Notes: generated from the sequence alone by a model not told the origin. A DNA stretch of 38,595 nucleotides from Bacillus sp. SD075 (GCF_017355165.1 NZ_JADILK010000041.1:1-38595), one strand, 5' to 3'. Shown: positions 25,568-33,962, counted from the first letter of the stretch. Numbers and translations: made by a program.

Positions 25568-27040
25568 ATGCCAGCTAAGACAGGTAAAGAATATATCGAT
25601 AGGGTAGATGAAGCAAAGGCTAATGTATGGATCAATGGGGAGCAAGTAAAAGATAAGATCAGTCAGCACCCAGCTTTTAAAGGGGTCATGAAAACACAGG
25701 CCGAATTATATGATTTACAGCATGATTCAGCTAAAAATGACATCATGACTTATATTTCACCAATCTCAAACGAAAGAGTAGGGACCTCATTCATGCAGCC
25801 CCGGACTAAGGAAGACCTTGAAAAAAGGAGGAAAATGATCCAAGAATGGGCAAGACATAATAATGGAATGATGGGACGTTCCCCTGACTATATCAACAGT
25901 GGGATGATGGCGTACGGTACTGCAGCTGATATGTTTGGCACTCAGGATTCGGCATTTGCTAAAAATATGAAGGATTATTATGAGCTCTGCCGGGAAAAAG
26001 ATTTGTCGCTGACACATACCCTGATTCAACCCCAGGTTAATAGGGGAGTTAGTGCCGCCAAGCTTCCGGACCCTTACATCGCTGCACGGATTGCTGGCAA
26101 GAATTCAGAAGGGCTTATTATAAAGGGAGCCAGATTATTAGCTACACAAGGGGGAATAACGGATGAAATCATGGTTTTCCCTTCAACATTGCTTAAACAA
26201 TCAGAAGAAGAAAACCCTTATGCATTCGCATTCTCCATACCAAATAATACACCGGGTTTGAAATTCATCTGTCGTGAATCATTCGACTATGGCAAATCAC
26301 ATTTTGACCATCCACTTGGTTCACGATTTGAGGAAATGGATACAATTATCGTTTTTGATGATGTAGTCGTTCCTTGGAATCGGGTATTTGCATATGGGGA
26401 TGTCGGCATTTGCAACCAGGCCTATAATGAAAGCAATGCAGTTGTTCATATGACCCATCAGGTGGTATCGAAGAATATCGCAAAAACCGAGTTCATTCTG
26501 GGGATTTTACAACTAATGGTGGAAACCATCAATATTGGGCAATACCAGCATGTTCAGGAGAAAATCTCGGAAGTCATCATAGCGCTTGAAACGGTAAAGG
26601 CTTTCATTATAGCTTCGGAGGCAAACGCGAAAGTGGATAAGTGGGGTATGATGACACCTGATTTCACACCATTAAACATTGCCCGTAATTATTATCCGAA
26701 GATTTACCCTAGATTCAGTGAAATAATGCAGCTGCTTGGAGCTAGTGGCTTAATGGCGATACCAAATGAAGCCGATTTCAATTCGGAGCTTCGACCGGAT
26801 TTGGATAAATATCTTCAAGCCGCGAATGGTGGAGCCTTTGACAGGGTTAAATTGTATCGTCTCGCATGGGATGTATGCATGAGTTCATTTGGATCCAGGC
26901 AAACACTGTACGAAAGATTCTTTTTTGGGGATCCGGTCCGTATGGCAAGCGCTTTATATAACGGCTATGATAAACAGGAATATGTGGACCGTGTCAAGGA
27001 GTTCTTGAACCGTACGGAAAACCTTGCAGAAATCAACTGA
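25568..27040 (+). CDS. hpaB: 4-Hydroxyphenylacetate 3-monooxygenase, oxygenase component HpaB
   Basis: Large component of the two-component flavin monooxygenase that ortho-hydroxylates 4-hydroxyphenylacetate to homoprotocatechuate using FADH2 and oxygen. The 490-residue protein shows RTKEDLEKRRKMIQEWARHN, GRSPDYIN, SLTHTLIQPQVNRG and the C-terminal helical block EADFNSELRPDLDKYLQAA, which fit the family. The start is ATG 25568 with AAAGGGGGAT upstream; the open frame runs 147 bases further but only through AT-rich control DNA. It needs reduced flavin from a reductase (HpaC), and none is in the window. Other phenols (e.g. chlorophenols) are used by relatives, so the exact substrate rests on the neighbours hpaD/E/F/G. 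Confidence 0.9.
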   Translation: MPAKTGKEYIDRVDEAKANVWINGEQVKDKISQHPAFKGVMKTQAELYDLQHDSAKNDIMTYISPISNERVGTSFMQPRTKEDLEKRRKMIQEWARHNNGMMGRSPDYINSGMMAYGTAADMFGTQDSAFAKNMKDYYELCREKDLSLTHTLIQPQVNRGVSAAKLPDPYIAARIAGKNSEGLIIKGARLLATQGGITDEIMVFPSTLLKQSEEENPYAFAFSIPNNTPGLKFICRESFDYGKSHFDHPLGSRFEEMDTIIVFDDVVVPWNRVFAYGDVGICNQAYNESNAVVHMTHQVVSKNIAKTEFILGILQLMVETINIGQYQHVQEKISEVIIALETVKAFIIASEANAKVDKWGMMTPDFTPLNIARNYYPKIYPRFSEIMQLLGASGLMAIPNEADFNSELRPDLDKYLQAANGGAFDRVKLYRLAWDVCMSSFGSRQTLYERFFFGDPVRMASALYNGYDKQEYVDRVKEFLNRTENLAEIN

Positions 27041-27058
27041 GTTCGGTAGTAGCTAAAC

Positions 27059-27109
27059 ATTTCATATTTAAAGGCCTTCCCGATGAAGGAAGGCCTTTAA
27101 ATATGAAAT
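27059..27109. terminator. 22-bp perfect hairpin between convergent hpaB and hpaF
   Basis: Arms 27059–27080 and 27088–27109 pair without a mismatch around a 7-base loop; the inner core is AAAGGCCTTCC. The T run is short (TTT) on both strands. Probably a bidirectional terminator. Confidence 0.75.
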
Positions 27110-27114
27110 CTTGT

Positions 27115-27501
27115 TCATTTATTATATCGATCATGGATATTATTCTTTTTATACGTGCCAAAATCACTGAATTCCGTAAGTTCCATGGAAAGGGCAAGAT
27201 ATCTTTTTGAAAAGAGGGATGCCAAATGGGATTCCATCGTTTCGAAAAGTTGATCGCATACTTTAATTTTATCACTGTCCTGGCGTCCAGCTCCAATTTT
27301 TAGTATGGCATGAACAAAGGCATCATCCTCTGTACCATCAGCAACACGATAATGCTTCAATTCAATGGCCCGTGATCGAATTCCGCCAATTGGAAAGATG
27401 GAAGGATAGGAAATAAGTACAGCATTCACCTTTCTTAATAAGCCGTCAATCTGGATTTCATCTTTGATATTATCCGTATATTCAATAATAATATGAGGCA
27501 T
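27115..27501 (-). CDS. hpaF: 5-Carboxymethyl-2-hydroxymuconate delta-isomerase HpaF
   Basis: A tautomerase-superfamily isomerase acting after HpaE, preparing the acid for decarboxylation by HpaG. The mature N-terminal Pro (MPHIIIEYTDNI) is the catalytic base. The family blocks FPIGGIRSRAIEL (conserved Arg), DDAFVHAILKIGAGR and the C-terminal KNNIHDRY match E. coli HpaF closely. At 128 residues its length is as expected. It is the last gene of the hpaG-N–hpaG-C–hpaF operon, 17 bases after hpaG-C. Confidence 0.93.
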   Translation of the reverse strand: MPHIIIEYTDNIKDEIQIDGLLRKVNAVLISYPSIFPIGGIRSRAIELKHYRVADGTEDDAFVHAILKIGAGRQDSDKIKVCDQLFETMESHLASLFSKRYLALSMELTEFSDFGTYKKNNIHDRYNK

Positions 27502-27518
27502 GTGATTAGTCCTTTCCG

Positions 27519-28307
27519 TTAATTATGGATTTTTAGATGTGGCCGATCCCCGCCTTCTGTAAATATATCGTCACCGACTATTGTGCTAACAAGTTTCCCG
27601 ATCCCTTCAATTTCAGTGATGATTTCATCCCCTACAGCAGTATCCGCCAATCCTTCAGGTGTGCCAGTCAATATGATATCGCCTGGGCTCAATGTCATGA
27701 AGCTGCTGAAATATTCTATTAAATCAGCAATGCCGAAAATCATATCTTTCGTATTTCCTTCCTGAGTCAATTTCCCGTTGACGTAAGTTTTAATGGAAAG
27801 ATTCGAAGGATCTGGAATATCTTCGGAATCGACTAGCCAGGGACCAATGGGGGTGCAGGTATCGCGATTTTTGACCTTTAAGTTTGGTCGGTAGTAATTC
27901 TCCAGATAATCCCTAATTGCATAATCATTTGCAATCGTATATCCACTTACATATTTAAAGGCTTCTTCCTTTTTTATGTTTTTCGTCTTTTTACCTATGA
28001 TCACTGCCAGTTCACATTCATAATGCATATAAGCTGCATCAGCTGGCCGCCTTGTTTGCCCCCGGTGGCCGATAAAGGTATTGGGACCTTTTAAGAACGC
28101 TAGGGGTTCTTCAGGGGCTTTAAAATCAAGCTCCTTTGCATGGTCTGCATAATTCAGGCCAAGCGCGAAGACAGTTCGTGGTTCCACCGGGGGAAGCCAG
28201 ACAACATCCTGCTCATTGACAATCCGGCCATCCGCCAATTTGAGCTGACCATAATATTCACTTGCTGGATGTATGGCACCTGCATAGGCTACACGTGCTC
28301 TTTTCAT
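27519..28307 (-). CDS. hpaG2: HpaG C-terminal-type subunit: 2-hydroxyhepta-2,4-diene-1,7-dioate isomerase/decarboxylase (FAH fold)
   Basis: A 262-residue FAH-fold enzyme corresponding to the C-terminal half of the fused E. coli HpaG (HpcE), which decarboxylates 5-oxopent-3-ene-1,2,5-tricarboxylate and isomerises the product. FALGLNYADHAKEL, FLKGPNTFIGH and HYECELAVIIG are present, with metal ligands E97, E99 and D128 intact, so this subunit should be catalytic. YTIANDYAIRDYLENYYRPN is also typical. The start (ATG 28307) overlaps the hpaG-N stop as ATGA, implying coupling and 1:1 production. The symbol hpaG2 is for convenience. Confidence 0.9.
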   Translation of the reverse strand: MKRARVAYAGAIHPASEYYGQLKLADGRIVNEQDVVWLPPVEPRTVFALGLNYADHAKELDFKAPEEPLAFLKGPNTFIGHRGQTRRPADAAYMHYECELAVIIGKKTKNIKKEEAFKYVSGYTIANDYAIRDYLENYYRPNLKVKNRDTCTPIGPWLVDSEDIPDPSNLSIKTYVNGKLTQEGNTKDMIFGIADLIEYFSSFMTLSPGDIILTGTPEGLADTAVGDEIITEIEGIGKLVSTIVGDDIFTEGGDRPHLKIHN

Positions 28308-29092
28308 AAAATCCCCTCCAGTGATATTTTTTCTTCGGAAATGATAGTATTTTCCAAATATCCGATTTCGTCTATTTCTATTCTGACATGATCATTGGCT
28401 TTTGCCAGCGGTGCATTCTCTGGAACTCCAACTAGAAGGACGTCACCCGTACTCAAAGTCATGAAGTCTGTTACATCCTCAATAAGGCGGGATATGGAGC
28501 GAATTAGATTTGAAGTTGAATTTTCTTGTCTTAGCTCTCCATTTATATATACACGGATTCCTAAAGAATCGGGGTTGGAGATGGATTCCTTGGATACGAC
28601 CCATGGACCGATCGGGCAAAATCCATCACGGGCTTTATGGCGGATAGCAGGACGGAAAACGCTTTCATGCGGAATGCTAATATCATTGGCGATCGTAAAA
28701 CCTTCTATATAATCCAATGCATGTTCTTTCTTGACTCTTGTGGCCGTATTACTGATTACTATTGCAAGTGAGGCCCCGATTTCCAATTCAGCTATGCCAT
28801 TTGGAAGGGGAATTGGATTGGAAAAAGAAGAAAATGTGTTTCTAGGTTTAATATAGAGGATCGGCCCTTTAGGAGGTTCATTATAAGGAGGATGGTCGAT
28901 CTTTCCCTTCAATGCTTCCAATGATCCTTTATAGTTTAATAATGTCCCATATACAGTTCCTGAGATAGGGTTATCCAACTTGATTTGTGATACCTCATAC
29001 TTATCGCCGTTCATTAATATATAGCGTTTTGACAGTATTTCAATTTCTTCTGAACAATCTGACTTTTTGAGTTTCACTCTTGCTTTTGCCAT
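28304..29092 (-). CDS. hpaG1: HpaG N-terminal-type subunit (FAH fold, metal ligands not conserved)
   Basis: A 262-residue FAH-fold protein corresponding to the N-terminal half of fused HpaG. GTVYGTLLNYKGSLEAL, PPKGPILYIKPRNTF, FTIANDISIPHESVFRPAI and ARDGFCPIGPWV align by eye with the E. coli N-half. The ExE metal pair of the partner (E97/E99) is replaced by G106 and S108 (LEIGASLAIVI), a change also seen in the E. coli N-half as I recall it. So it probably works as a complex with hpaG2 rather than alone. The ATG at 29092 has AAGGGGTGAG five bases upstream; the GTG at 29098 overlaps that site. It is the first gene of its operon. Confidence 0.87.
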   Translation of the reverse strand: MAKARVKLKKSDCSEEIEILSKRYILMNGDKYEVSQIKLDNPISGTVYGTLLNYKGSLEALKGKIDHPPYNEPPKGPILYIKPRNTFSSFSNPIPLPNGIAELEIGASLAIVISNTATRVKKEHALDYIEGFTIANDISIPHESVFRPAIRHKARDGFCPIGPWVVSKESISNPDSLGIRVYINGELRQENSTSNLIRSISRLIEDVTDFMTLSTGDVLLVGVPENAPLAKANDHVRIEIDEIGYLENTIISEEKISLEGIL

Positions 29093-29120
29093 GGACACTC
29101 ACCCCTTGATTTTATAATTA

Positions 29121-29144
29121 ATCATATATGATATCGTATATGAT
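29121..29144. promoter_or_regulatory. Tandem GntR operators before the hpaG–hpaF operon
   Basis: ATCATATATGAT (29121–29132) is directly followed by ATCGTATATGAT (29133–29144, one change). It is identical in motif to the cluster before gntR, 9.5 kb away. Confidence 0.75.
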
Positions 29145-29161
29145 TTTTTGTATAAGTTCAA
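29133..29161 (-). promoter_or_regulatory. Promoter of the hpaG–hpaF operon
   Basis: On the minus strand TTGAAC (29161–29156), 17 bases, TACGAT (29138–29133). The -10 lies inside the second operator copy, so repressor binding would block polymerase. A 12-bp inverted repeat (29144–29155 with 29185–29196, TTTTTTGTATAA) surrounds the -35. Confidence 0.5.
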
Positions 29162-29315
29162 CATTTTTAGATTATTCAGCATAATTATACAAAAAATGTT
29201 AGGGAAAAGTTGGGTTTCAACAGAAAAATGTCTTGAACATTTAGTTAGTATAAAGCTAGGAATTCAAATTGAAAGATTGTGAATGGTGGATGAATCGATA
29301 TACATTTCATTTCAT

Positions 29316-29835
29316 GGCTGTACCCGCTATGCGGTAAAGTTGGACTTTAAGGCTGTGGGCTTCAGATGATGGTGGGTACGGAAATGGCAGGAACGAATCA
29401 ATCTAGGGGGAGTTCAAGCCAATATCGGGGAAGTGCTTGCTTACAGGAATATGTTTTCCAATCTCGACTTTACAGCGATGGCTAAAGATCCGATGGCAGG
29501 ACAGAATGGCACTGTTCTCTCCACCAGCACATTTACAACTGCATATAGGCTGTCCACACCGATGGTTCGGCCAAAGGTGAAACAGATATTTGAGCAGGCT
29601 GTAGTCGGCAATCTCATTCAACTCCCCTCAAGCTCCAAGGATGTTTTATACCCTGAGGTCCGTCCGTATCTCGATAAATATGATAAGGGGTCAGGTGGGG
29701 CAGCAGCAGTGGAAAGGGTGAAGAAAATTCATAAGGGATTCCATCGGAACGGAACTTGGTGGCAGGAATGAGTTATATGAAATCAATTGTGCGGGTAATC
29801 ATGAAAATGGCAGATTTAAATGGGCAATCGGATAA
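29316..29835 (+). pseudogene. Decayed second HpaB-type monooxygenase (C-terminal part)
   Basis: Reading across frames gives consecutive family blocks. TRYAVKLDF lies at 29322–29348, VGTEMAGTNQSRG at about 29372–29409, and VQANIGEVLAYRNMF onward in a long open stretch 29412–29740 (LPSSSKDV, PEVRPYLDKY). Then comes [12 protein letters not shown] and [12 protein letters not shown] to a stop at 29833–29835. At least three frameshifts (one in the G run near 29406–29410, one near 29740) and loss of the N-terminal half show it is dead. The blocks resemble the other branch of the 4-hydroxyphenylacetate 3-hydroxylase family, not a copy of the hpaB at 25568. Confidence 0.78.
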
Positions 29836-29841
29836 TTAAAA

Positions 29842-30321
29842 GCTTTTTTGGACTTGGCACATCCTTTCACCATTGCGGTGCTAGATTATCGTTTTTCCTC
29901 CGATCGAGGGACAGAGAATGATTATTTCATTCAGCAGAAAATCATTGAAGAGATGTATAGGTTCTTTAAGAAGAGGAATCAAGTCGTCTTAACAGCCATA
30001 TCGTAGTGCTTATACTGCTGATTCCTGGAAATGAATTGATGCATCAATCATTTATAAACTGTTTTCAGCGGATGTCCTTCAAAATGGGACTTAGCACAAT
30101 AAGTGATGAATTGGAAAGGGCTCACGATATTTTTCAAGAAGCTTTATCCGCTTTTAATAATAATGAAAGAACTCGGGATATTATCAATTTGAAGAAGTCG
30201 ATTTGCTATCCAGTTTAATGCATACTACGAGTACTCCAGCGATCCTGCAAAAAGCTGAGAAAATGCTGGTGGTTTACGCAATCGGATCAAAAAACTGGAG
30301 AGCTACTTTCCCGCCAAATAA
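29842..30321 (+). pseudogene. Decayed PucR/CdaR-type regulator (C-terminal part)
   Basis: Pieces in several frames line up with the C-terminal half of PucR/CdaR regulators: FLDLAHPFTIAVLDYRFS, then KIIEEMYRFFKKRNQVV, then after a shift MGLSTISDELERAHDIFQEA (the GGDEF-like segment, 30090–30150). FEEVDLLSSLMHTT follows, and finally GGLRNRIKKLESYFPAK before a stop at 30319–30321. The last piece resembles the end of the PucR helix-turn-helix (TLRYRIKKIEEL-like), with the first HTH helix deleted. It sits right after the dead monooxygenase and may have been its regulator. Assignment is by pattern only. Confidence 0.6.
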
Positions 30322-30575
30322 GAAACCATAAAAATGCTTTCCTTTATATGCTTCATTTGAAACCCTGTTAAAGGTGAAAATGATTACCATTGTTTCATTG
30401 GATTCAACCCTATGATTAAAAATAGAAATGGTTTATCGATACATATACTGAAAGGATTTTATAAGAGCTTGAGCGTTAATGAAAAGTAATGTACCATGCA
30501 AACTGGCGAATGCGCTACAAAAATATATAAGAATGATATATATAAGGCATGGAACTGCCGTTTCAATTGATTTAT
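30322..30575. other. Noncoding right edge of the island
   Basis: AT-rich, with stops in every frame I checked. I recognise no gene, RNA, terminal inverted repeat or integrase attachment repeat here. Confidence 0.5.
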
Positions 30576-30604
30576 TTGCTTGTAAGCAGGGCTATGGGTA
30601 TAAT
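30576..30604 (+). promoter_or_regulatory. Sigma-A promoter of asnS
   Basis: TTGCTT (30576–30581), 17 bases, perfect TATAAT (30599–30604), 50 bases before the asnS start. No T-box features lie in the short leader. Confidence 0.65.
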
Positions 30605-30654
30605 AAGTAGAGTGAATTCATTAGTAAGTTAAGCTATTTTTGGAGGTAAATTCC

Positions 30655-31947
30655 GTGAAAATTACAATAAAAAATGCTAGCAAATTCGTCGATCAAGAAG
30701 TTACAATTGGAGGCTGGCTTGCCAGCAAACGCTCCAGTGGGAAAATTGCTTTCCTTCAAATCCGTGATGGCTCTGGTTTCATTCAAGGTGTGGTCGTGAA
30801 AGCTGAAGTGGGTGAAGAAATTTTCGCTCGTGCGAAATCGGTTTCGCAAGAGTCATCTTTGTATGTAACAGGTGTCATTCAAAAGGATGAACGATCGCCG
30901 TTCGGTTATGAGTTACAGGTGAAAGATATTGAAATCATTCATGAATCATTGGATTACCCCATTACACCTAAAGCGCATGGTCCTGAATTCCTAATGGATA
31001 ACCGCCATTTGTGGCTGCGTTCAAAACGGCAGCATGCTGTCATGAAAATCCGGAATGAAATAATCCGTGCTACATATGAATTCTTTAATGAAGAAGGTTT
31101 CGTAAAAGTGGATCCCCCAATTTTAACTGGAAGCGCACCAGAGGGAACGAGTGAATTGTTCGCGACTAAATACTTTGATGAGGATGCATACCTTTCACAA
31201 AGTGGTCAGCTCTATATGGAAGCGGCTGCCATGGCACTTGGGAAGGTATTTTCCTTTGGTCCTACCTTTAGGGCAGAAAAATCCAAAACAAGACGCCATT
31301 TAATCGAGTTCTGGATGATTGAACCAGAAATGGCCTTTATCGAATTTAAAGAAAACCTGGAGGTTCAGGAGCAATTCGTATCTTCCATCATCCAATCCGT
31401 ATTGAAAAACTGTCAGCTTGAGTTGAATACACTTGGCCGTGATACAGCGAAGCTTGAACAAATTCAAGCTCCATTCCCGCGTATTACATATGATGAAGCC
31501 ATTAAGTTCCTTCATGAACAAGGATTTGACGATATCCAGTGGGGTGATGATTTTGGAGCTCCGCATGAAACTGCGATAGCGGAAAGCTATGATAAGCCCG
31601 TTTTCATAACTCATTATCCAACCAAAATCAAACCATTTTATATGCAGCCAGCTCCTGATAGGGAAGAAGTCGTTCTTTGTGCCGACCTGATCGCACCGGA
31701 AGGATATGGAGAAATAATTGGCGGTTCAGAGCGGATTCATGATCTGGAATTGCTTGAACAGAGAATCAATGAACATGGCTTGAGCGAAGATGCTTACAAA
31801 TGGTATATGGAATTAAGAAAATATGGCTCTGTACCGCATTCAGGCTTTGGTTTGGGATTAGAACGCACCGTTGCTTGGATCAGTGGAGTAGAGCATGTTC
31901 GAGAAACCATCCCGTTCCCACGACTATTAAATCGTTTATATCCTTGA
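30655..31947 (+). CDS. asnS: Asparaginyl-tRNA synthetase AsnS
   Basis: A class IIb aminoacyl-tRNA synthetase charging tRNA-Asn. N-terminal OB-fold anticodon domain (about 1–105, [20 protein letters not shown]), then a catalytic core with [21 protein letters not shown] (motif 2), IGGSERIHD and [10 protein letters not shown] (motif 3). The 430 residues match B. subtilis AsnS in length. The start is GTG at 30655 with GGAGG eight bases upstream; the frame is open to 30640, but that would begin upstream of the ribosome site. It restores the ancestral gene order after the island. Confidence 0.96.
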   Translation: MKITIKNASKFVDQEVTIGGWLASKRSSGKIAFLQIRDGSGFIQGVVVKAEVGEEIFARAKSVSQESSLYVTGVIQKDERSPFGYELQVKDIEIIHESLDYPITPKAHGPEFLMDNRHLWLRSKRQHAVMKIRNEIIRATYEFFNEEGFVKVDPPILTGSAPEGTSELFATKYFDEDAYLSQSGQLYMEAAAMALGKVFSFGPTFRAEKSKTRRHLIEFWMIEPEMAFIEFKENLEVQEQFVSSIIQSVLKNCQLELNTLGRDTAKLEQIQAPFPRITYDEAIKFLHEQGFDDIQWGDDFGAPHETAIAESYDKPVFITHYPTKIKPFYMQPAPDREEVVLCADLIAPEGYGEIIGGSERIHDLELLEQRINEHGLSEDAYKWYMELRKYGSVPHSGFGLGLERTVAWISGVEHVRETIPFPRLLNRLYP

Positions 31948-31960
31948 TTTCGTAATGAAG

Positions 31961-31997
31961 CGGTTATCTTGCCATATTTGGCAGATAACCGTTTTTT
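31961..31997 (+). terminator. Terminator of asnS
   Basis: CGGTTATC-TTGCCA pairs with TGGCA-GATAACCG (31961–31991, one bulge), followed by T6. Confidence 0.85.
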
Positions 31998-32063
31998 GTT
32001 AAAATTATAAACTTATTCGGGGAGCCTTTTTCATGTTATACTTAACCAGAGGTGTCCAAAAAC

Positions 32064-32759
32064 ATGAATAAAGAACATTTATATGCGTGGTTTAAGGAAG
32101 GAACGATAACGATTCCATCCTTTTTGTTGACTAACTATAGTACAATGGGACTGAATGAACAAGAAATGGTCCTATTATTACAATTGCAAAGCTTCATCGA
32201 TAAAGGTAACCATTTCCCTGCACCATCCCAACTCTCTGACCGAATGACATTGCAAGAAACGGAATGTCTTTTCTTGATCCAGCGTTTGGTCCAAATGGGA
32301 TTTGTTGAAATGGTGGTTGAAGGGAACCAAGAAATCGGACAGGAAAAATATTCATTGTCTCCACTTTATGAAAAAATGATGGACTGTTTCTTGAAAACGT
32401 TGAAACAGTCAGAGTCTGCTGAAGTCCAAAAAGCGGGGGAGAGCCTATATACGATTTTTGAACAGGAGTTTGGCCGCCCTTTATCTCCATTTGAATGTGA
32501 GACATTGGCAATGTGGATGGAAGACGATCATCAACCTGAGATCATTAAGTCAGCTCTAAGGGAGTCTGTCATTTCCGGAAAATTGAATTTCCGTTACATT
32601 GATCGAATTTTATTTGAGTGGAAAAAGAATGGAATTAAAACCTTGGAACAGGCAAGGGAGCAAGGACAAAAATTTAGAGTTCACCAAAAGAGGGACCGTA
32701 AGACGGAAACTGCACAACCATTGAAAGATGTGCCTTTCTATAACTGGCTCGAGCAGTAA
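32064..32759 (+). CDS. dnaD: Primosomal replication initiation protein DnaD
   Basis: Primosome protein that remodels DNA at oriC and at PriA-marked forks, helping load the DnaB–DnaI helicase. The 231-residue protein has the N-terminal winged-helix oligomerisation domain (IPSFLLTNYSTMGLNEQEMV), then DDBH2 (SLYTIFEQEFGRPLSPFECE) and the DNA-binding YxxxIxxxW motif (YIDRILFEW). The C-terminal VPFYNWLEQ is the same as in B. subtilis. The ATG at 32064 follows AGAGGTG by nine bases; the GTG at 32052 overlaps that site. nth follows 22 bases later. Confidence 0.95.
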   Translation: MNKEHLYAWFKEGTITIPSFLLTNYSTMGLNEQEMVLLLQLQSFIDKGNHFPAPSQLSDRMTLQETECLFLIQRLVQMGFVEMVVEGNQEIGQEKYSLSPLYEKMMDCFLKTLKQSESAEVQKAGESLYTIFEQEFGRPLSPFECETLAMWMEDDHQPEIIKSALRESVISGKLNFRYIDRILFEWKKNGIKTLEQAREQGQKFRVHQKRDRKTETAQPLKDVPFYNWLEQ

Positions 32760-32781
32760 TGTAAATTGAAGGAGAACCAAT

Positions 32782-33438
32782 ATGATGAATAAAGCTCAAA
32801 TTCGATATTGTCTGGATACGATGGGTGATATGTTTCCGGATGCCCATTGTGAGCTGAATCACTCCAATCCATTTGAATTGGTGGTTGCTGTTGCCCTGTC
32901 AGCTCAGTGTACGGATGTATTAGTCAATAAAGTCACGAATGATTTATTTCAGAAATATAAAACGCCTGAGGATTACATAAGCGTTCCGATAGAAGAGTTG
33001 GAAAATGACATTCGCTCAATCGGTTTGTTTCGTAACAAGGCTAAGAACATACAAAAGTTGTCGCGCATGCTAATCGAAGAATACGGTAAGGAAGTTCCCA
33101 GAGATCGTGATGAGCTTGTTAAATTGCCCGGCGTTGGCAGAAAGACGGCGAATGTAGTCGTTTCCGTTGCTTTTGATGTGCCAGCGATTGCTGTGGATAC
33201 CCATGTGGAGCGTGTTTCCAAGCGCCTGGGGTTATGCCGGTGGAAGGATAGTGTCCTCGATGTTGAGAAAACGTTGATGGCTAAGATACCAAAGGATGAA
33301 TGGTCGGTTACGCATCACCGCCTTATATTCTTTGGACGCTATCATTGCAAGGCCCAGTCACCAAAATGTGAAACTTGCCGACTTCTCGATTTATGCCGTG
33401 AAGGAAAAAAAAGAATGAAAAGGAAAGAATCCAATTGA
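32782..33438 (+). CDS. nth: Endonuclease III Nth
   Basis: A DNA glycosylase/AP lyase for oxidised pyrimidines. HhH motif LPGVGRKTANVVV with catalytic K121, and catalytic D139 in AVDTHVERV, positions almost identical to E. coli K120/D138. The C-terminal 4Fe-4S loop is complete: C189, C196, C199, C205 (C-x6-C-x2-C-x5-C). Length 218. GGAGAA precedes the double ATG at 32782. The stop overlaps the ypoC start (TTGA). Confidence 0.97.
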   Translation: MMNKAQIRYCLDTMGDMFPDAHCELNHSNPFELVVAVALSAQCTDVLVNKVTNDLFQKYKTPEDYISVPIEELENDIRSIGLFRNKAKNIQKLSRMLIEEYGKEVPRDRDELVKLPGVGRKTANVVVSVAFDVPAIAVDTHVERVSKRLGLCRWKDSVLDVEKTLMAKIPKDEWSVTHHRLIFFGRYHCKAQSPKCETCRLLDLCREGKKRMKRKESN

Positions 33439-33962
33439 CTCAGTCCATATCATTAAAAGTCCCTGAAGAACTGGACCATCCTTTGTTTTTTCCTGAAAAG
33501 GAATCCATCTTGGAAATAGGGAGATATGCAGGTTGGAGTGAATCGATCCCATTCGAGGCTTTCCCATATGAGTTACTTTATTATAATCATGTAGAGGGGT
33601 ATGCTCCTTGGACTATGGGTGCAATGCATGTGAAGGAACTGCTTGAAATATGGAAGGGAATTGATTCAGAGTGCGGTTTGCTATTTTCTGAGCGAAAAGT
33701 GGGACAGACGTTTGGACTCATGCAGCAGGGGGTCGGATTATTTTTAACCGCAGTCTTCTGGATGCATGGGAAACCAGTGGTATTGAATGATTACCGGGTC
33801 CAAATAAAATCCTTTAACAATATTCCAGTGAACATGGATGAAAGGCTTTCTTTCATCCTGGCAAGACCCGCTTTTTTTCATTCTTATAGACAGCTTAGTG
33901 AATTGTTCCGAGAATTCGAAAAACAATATGTGAAGTTCATGATAAAAAATAAGAACTGCTAA
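33435..33962 (+). CDS. ypoC: YpoC, conserved hypothetical protein
   Basis: A 175-residue protein of unknown function in the place of B. subtilis ypoC, third in dnaD–nth–ypoC. No signal peptide; mostly alpha-helical with aromatic-rich segments (LLYYNHVEGYAPWTMGAMHVKELLEIWKG begins near residue 49). The start is a TTG at 33435 overlapping the nth stop by four bases, with AGGAAAG as ribosome site; no ATG lies nearby in frame. Its stop runs into a convergent terminator. Confidence 0.82.
   Translation: MTQSISLKVPEELDHPLFFPEKESILEIGRYAGWSESIPFEAFPYELLYYNHVEGYAPWTMGAMHVKELLEIWKGIDSECGLLFSERKVGQTFGLMQQGVGLFLTAVFWMHGKPVVLNDYRVQIKSFNNIPVNMDERLSFILARPAFFHSYRQLSELFREFEKQYVKFMIKNKNC

Noticed and set aside
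19359..30654. Mobile-element hallmarks (transposase, integrase, tRNA, attachment repeats, terminal inverted repeats) at the island edges
   Set aside because: None could be found by reading both ends; how the island arrived is left open.
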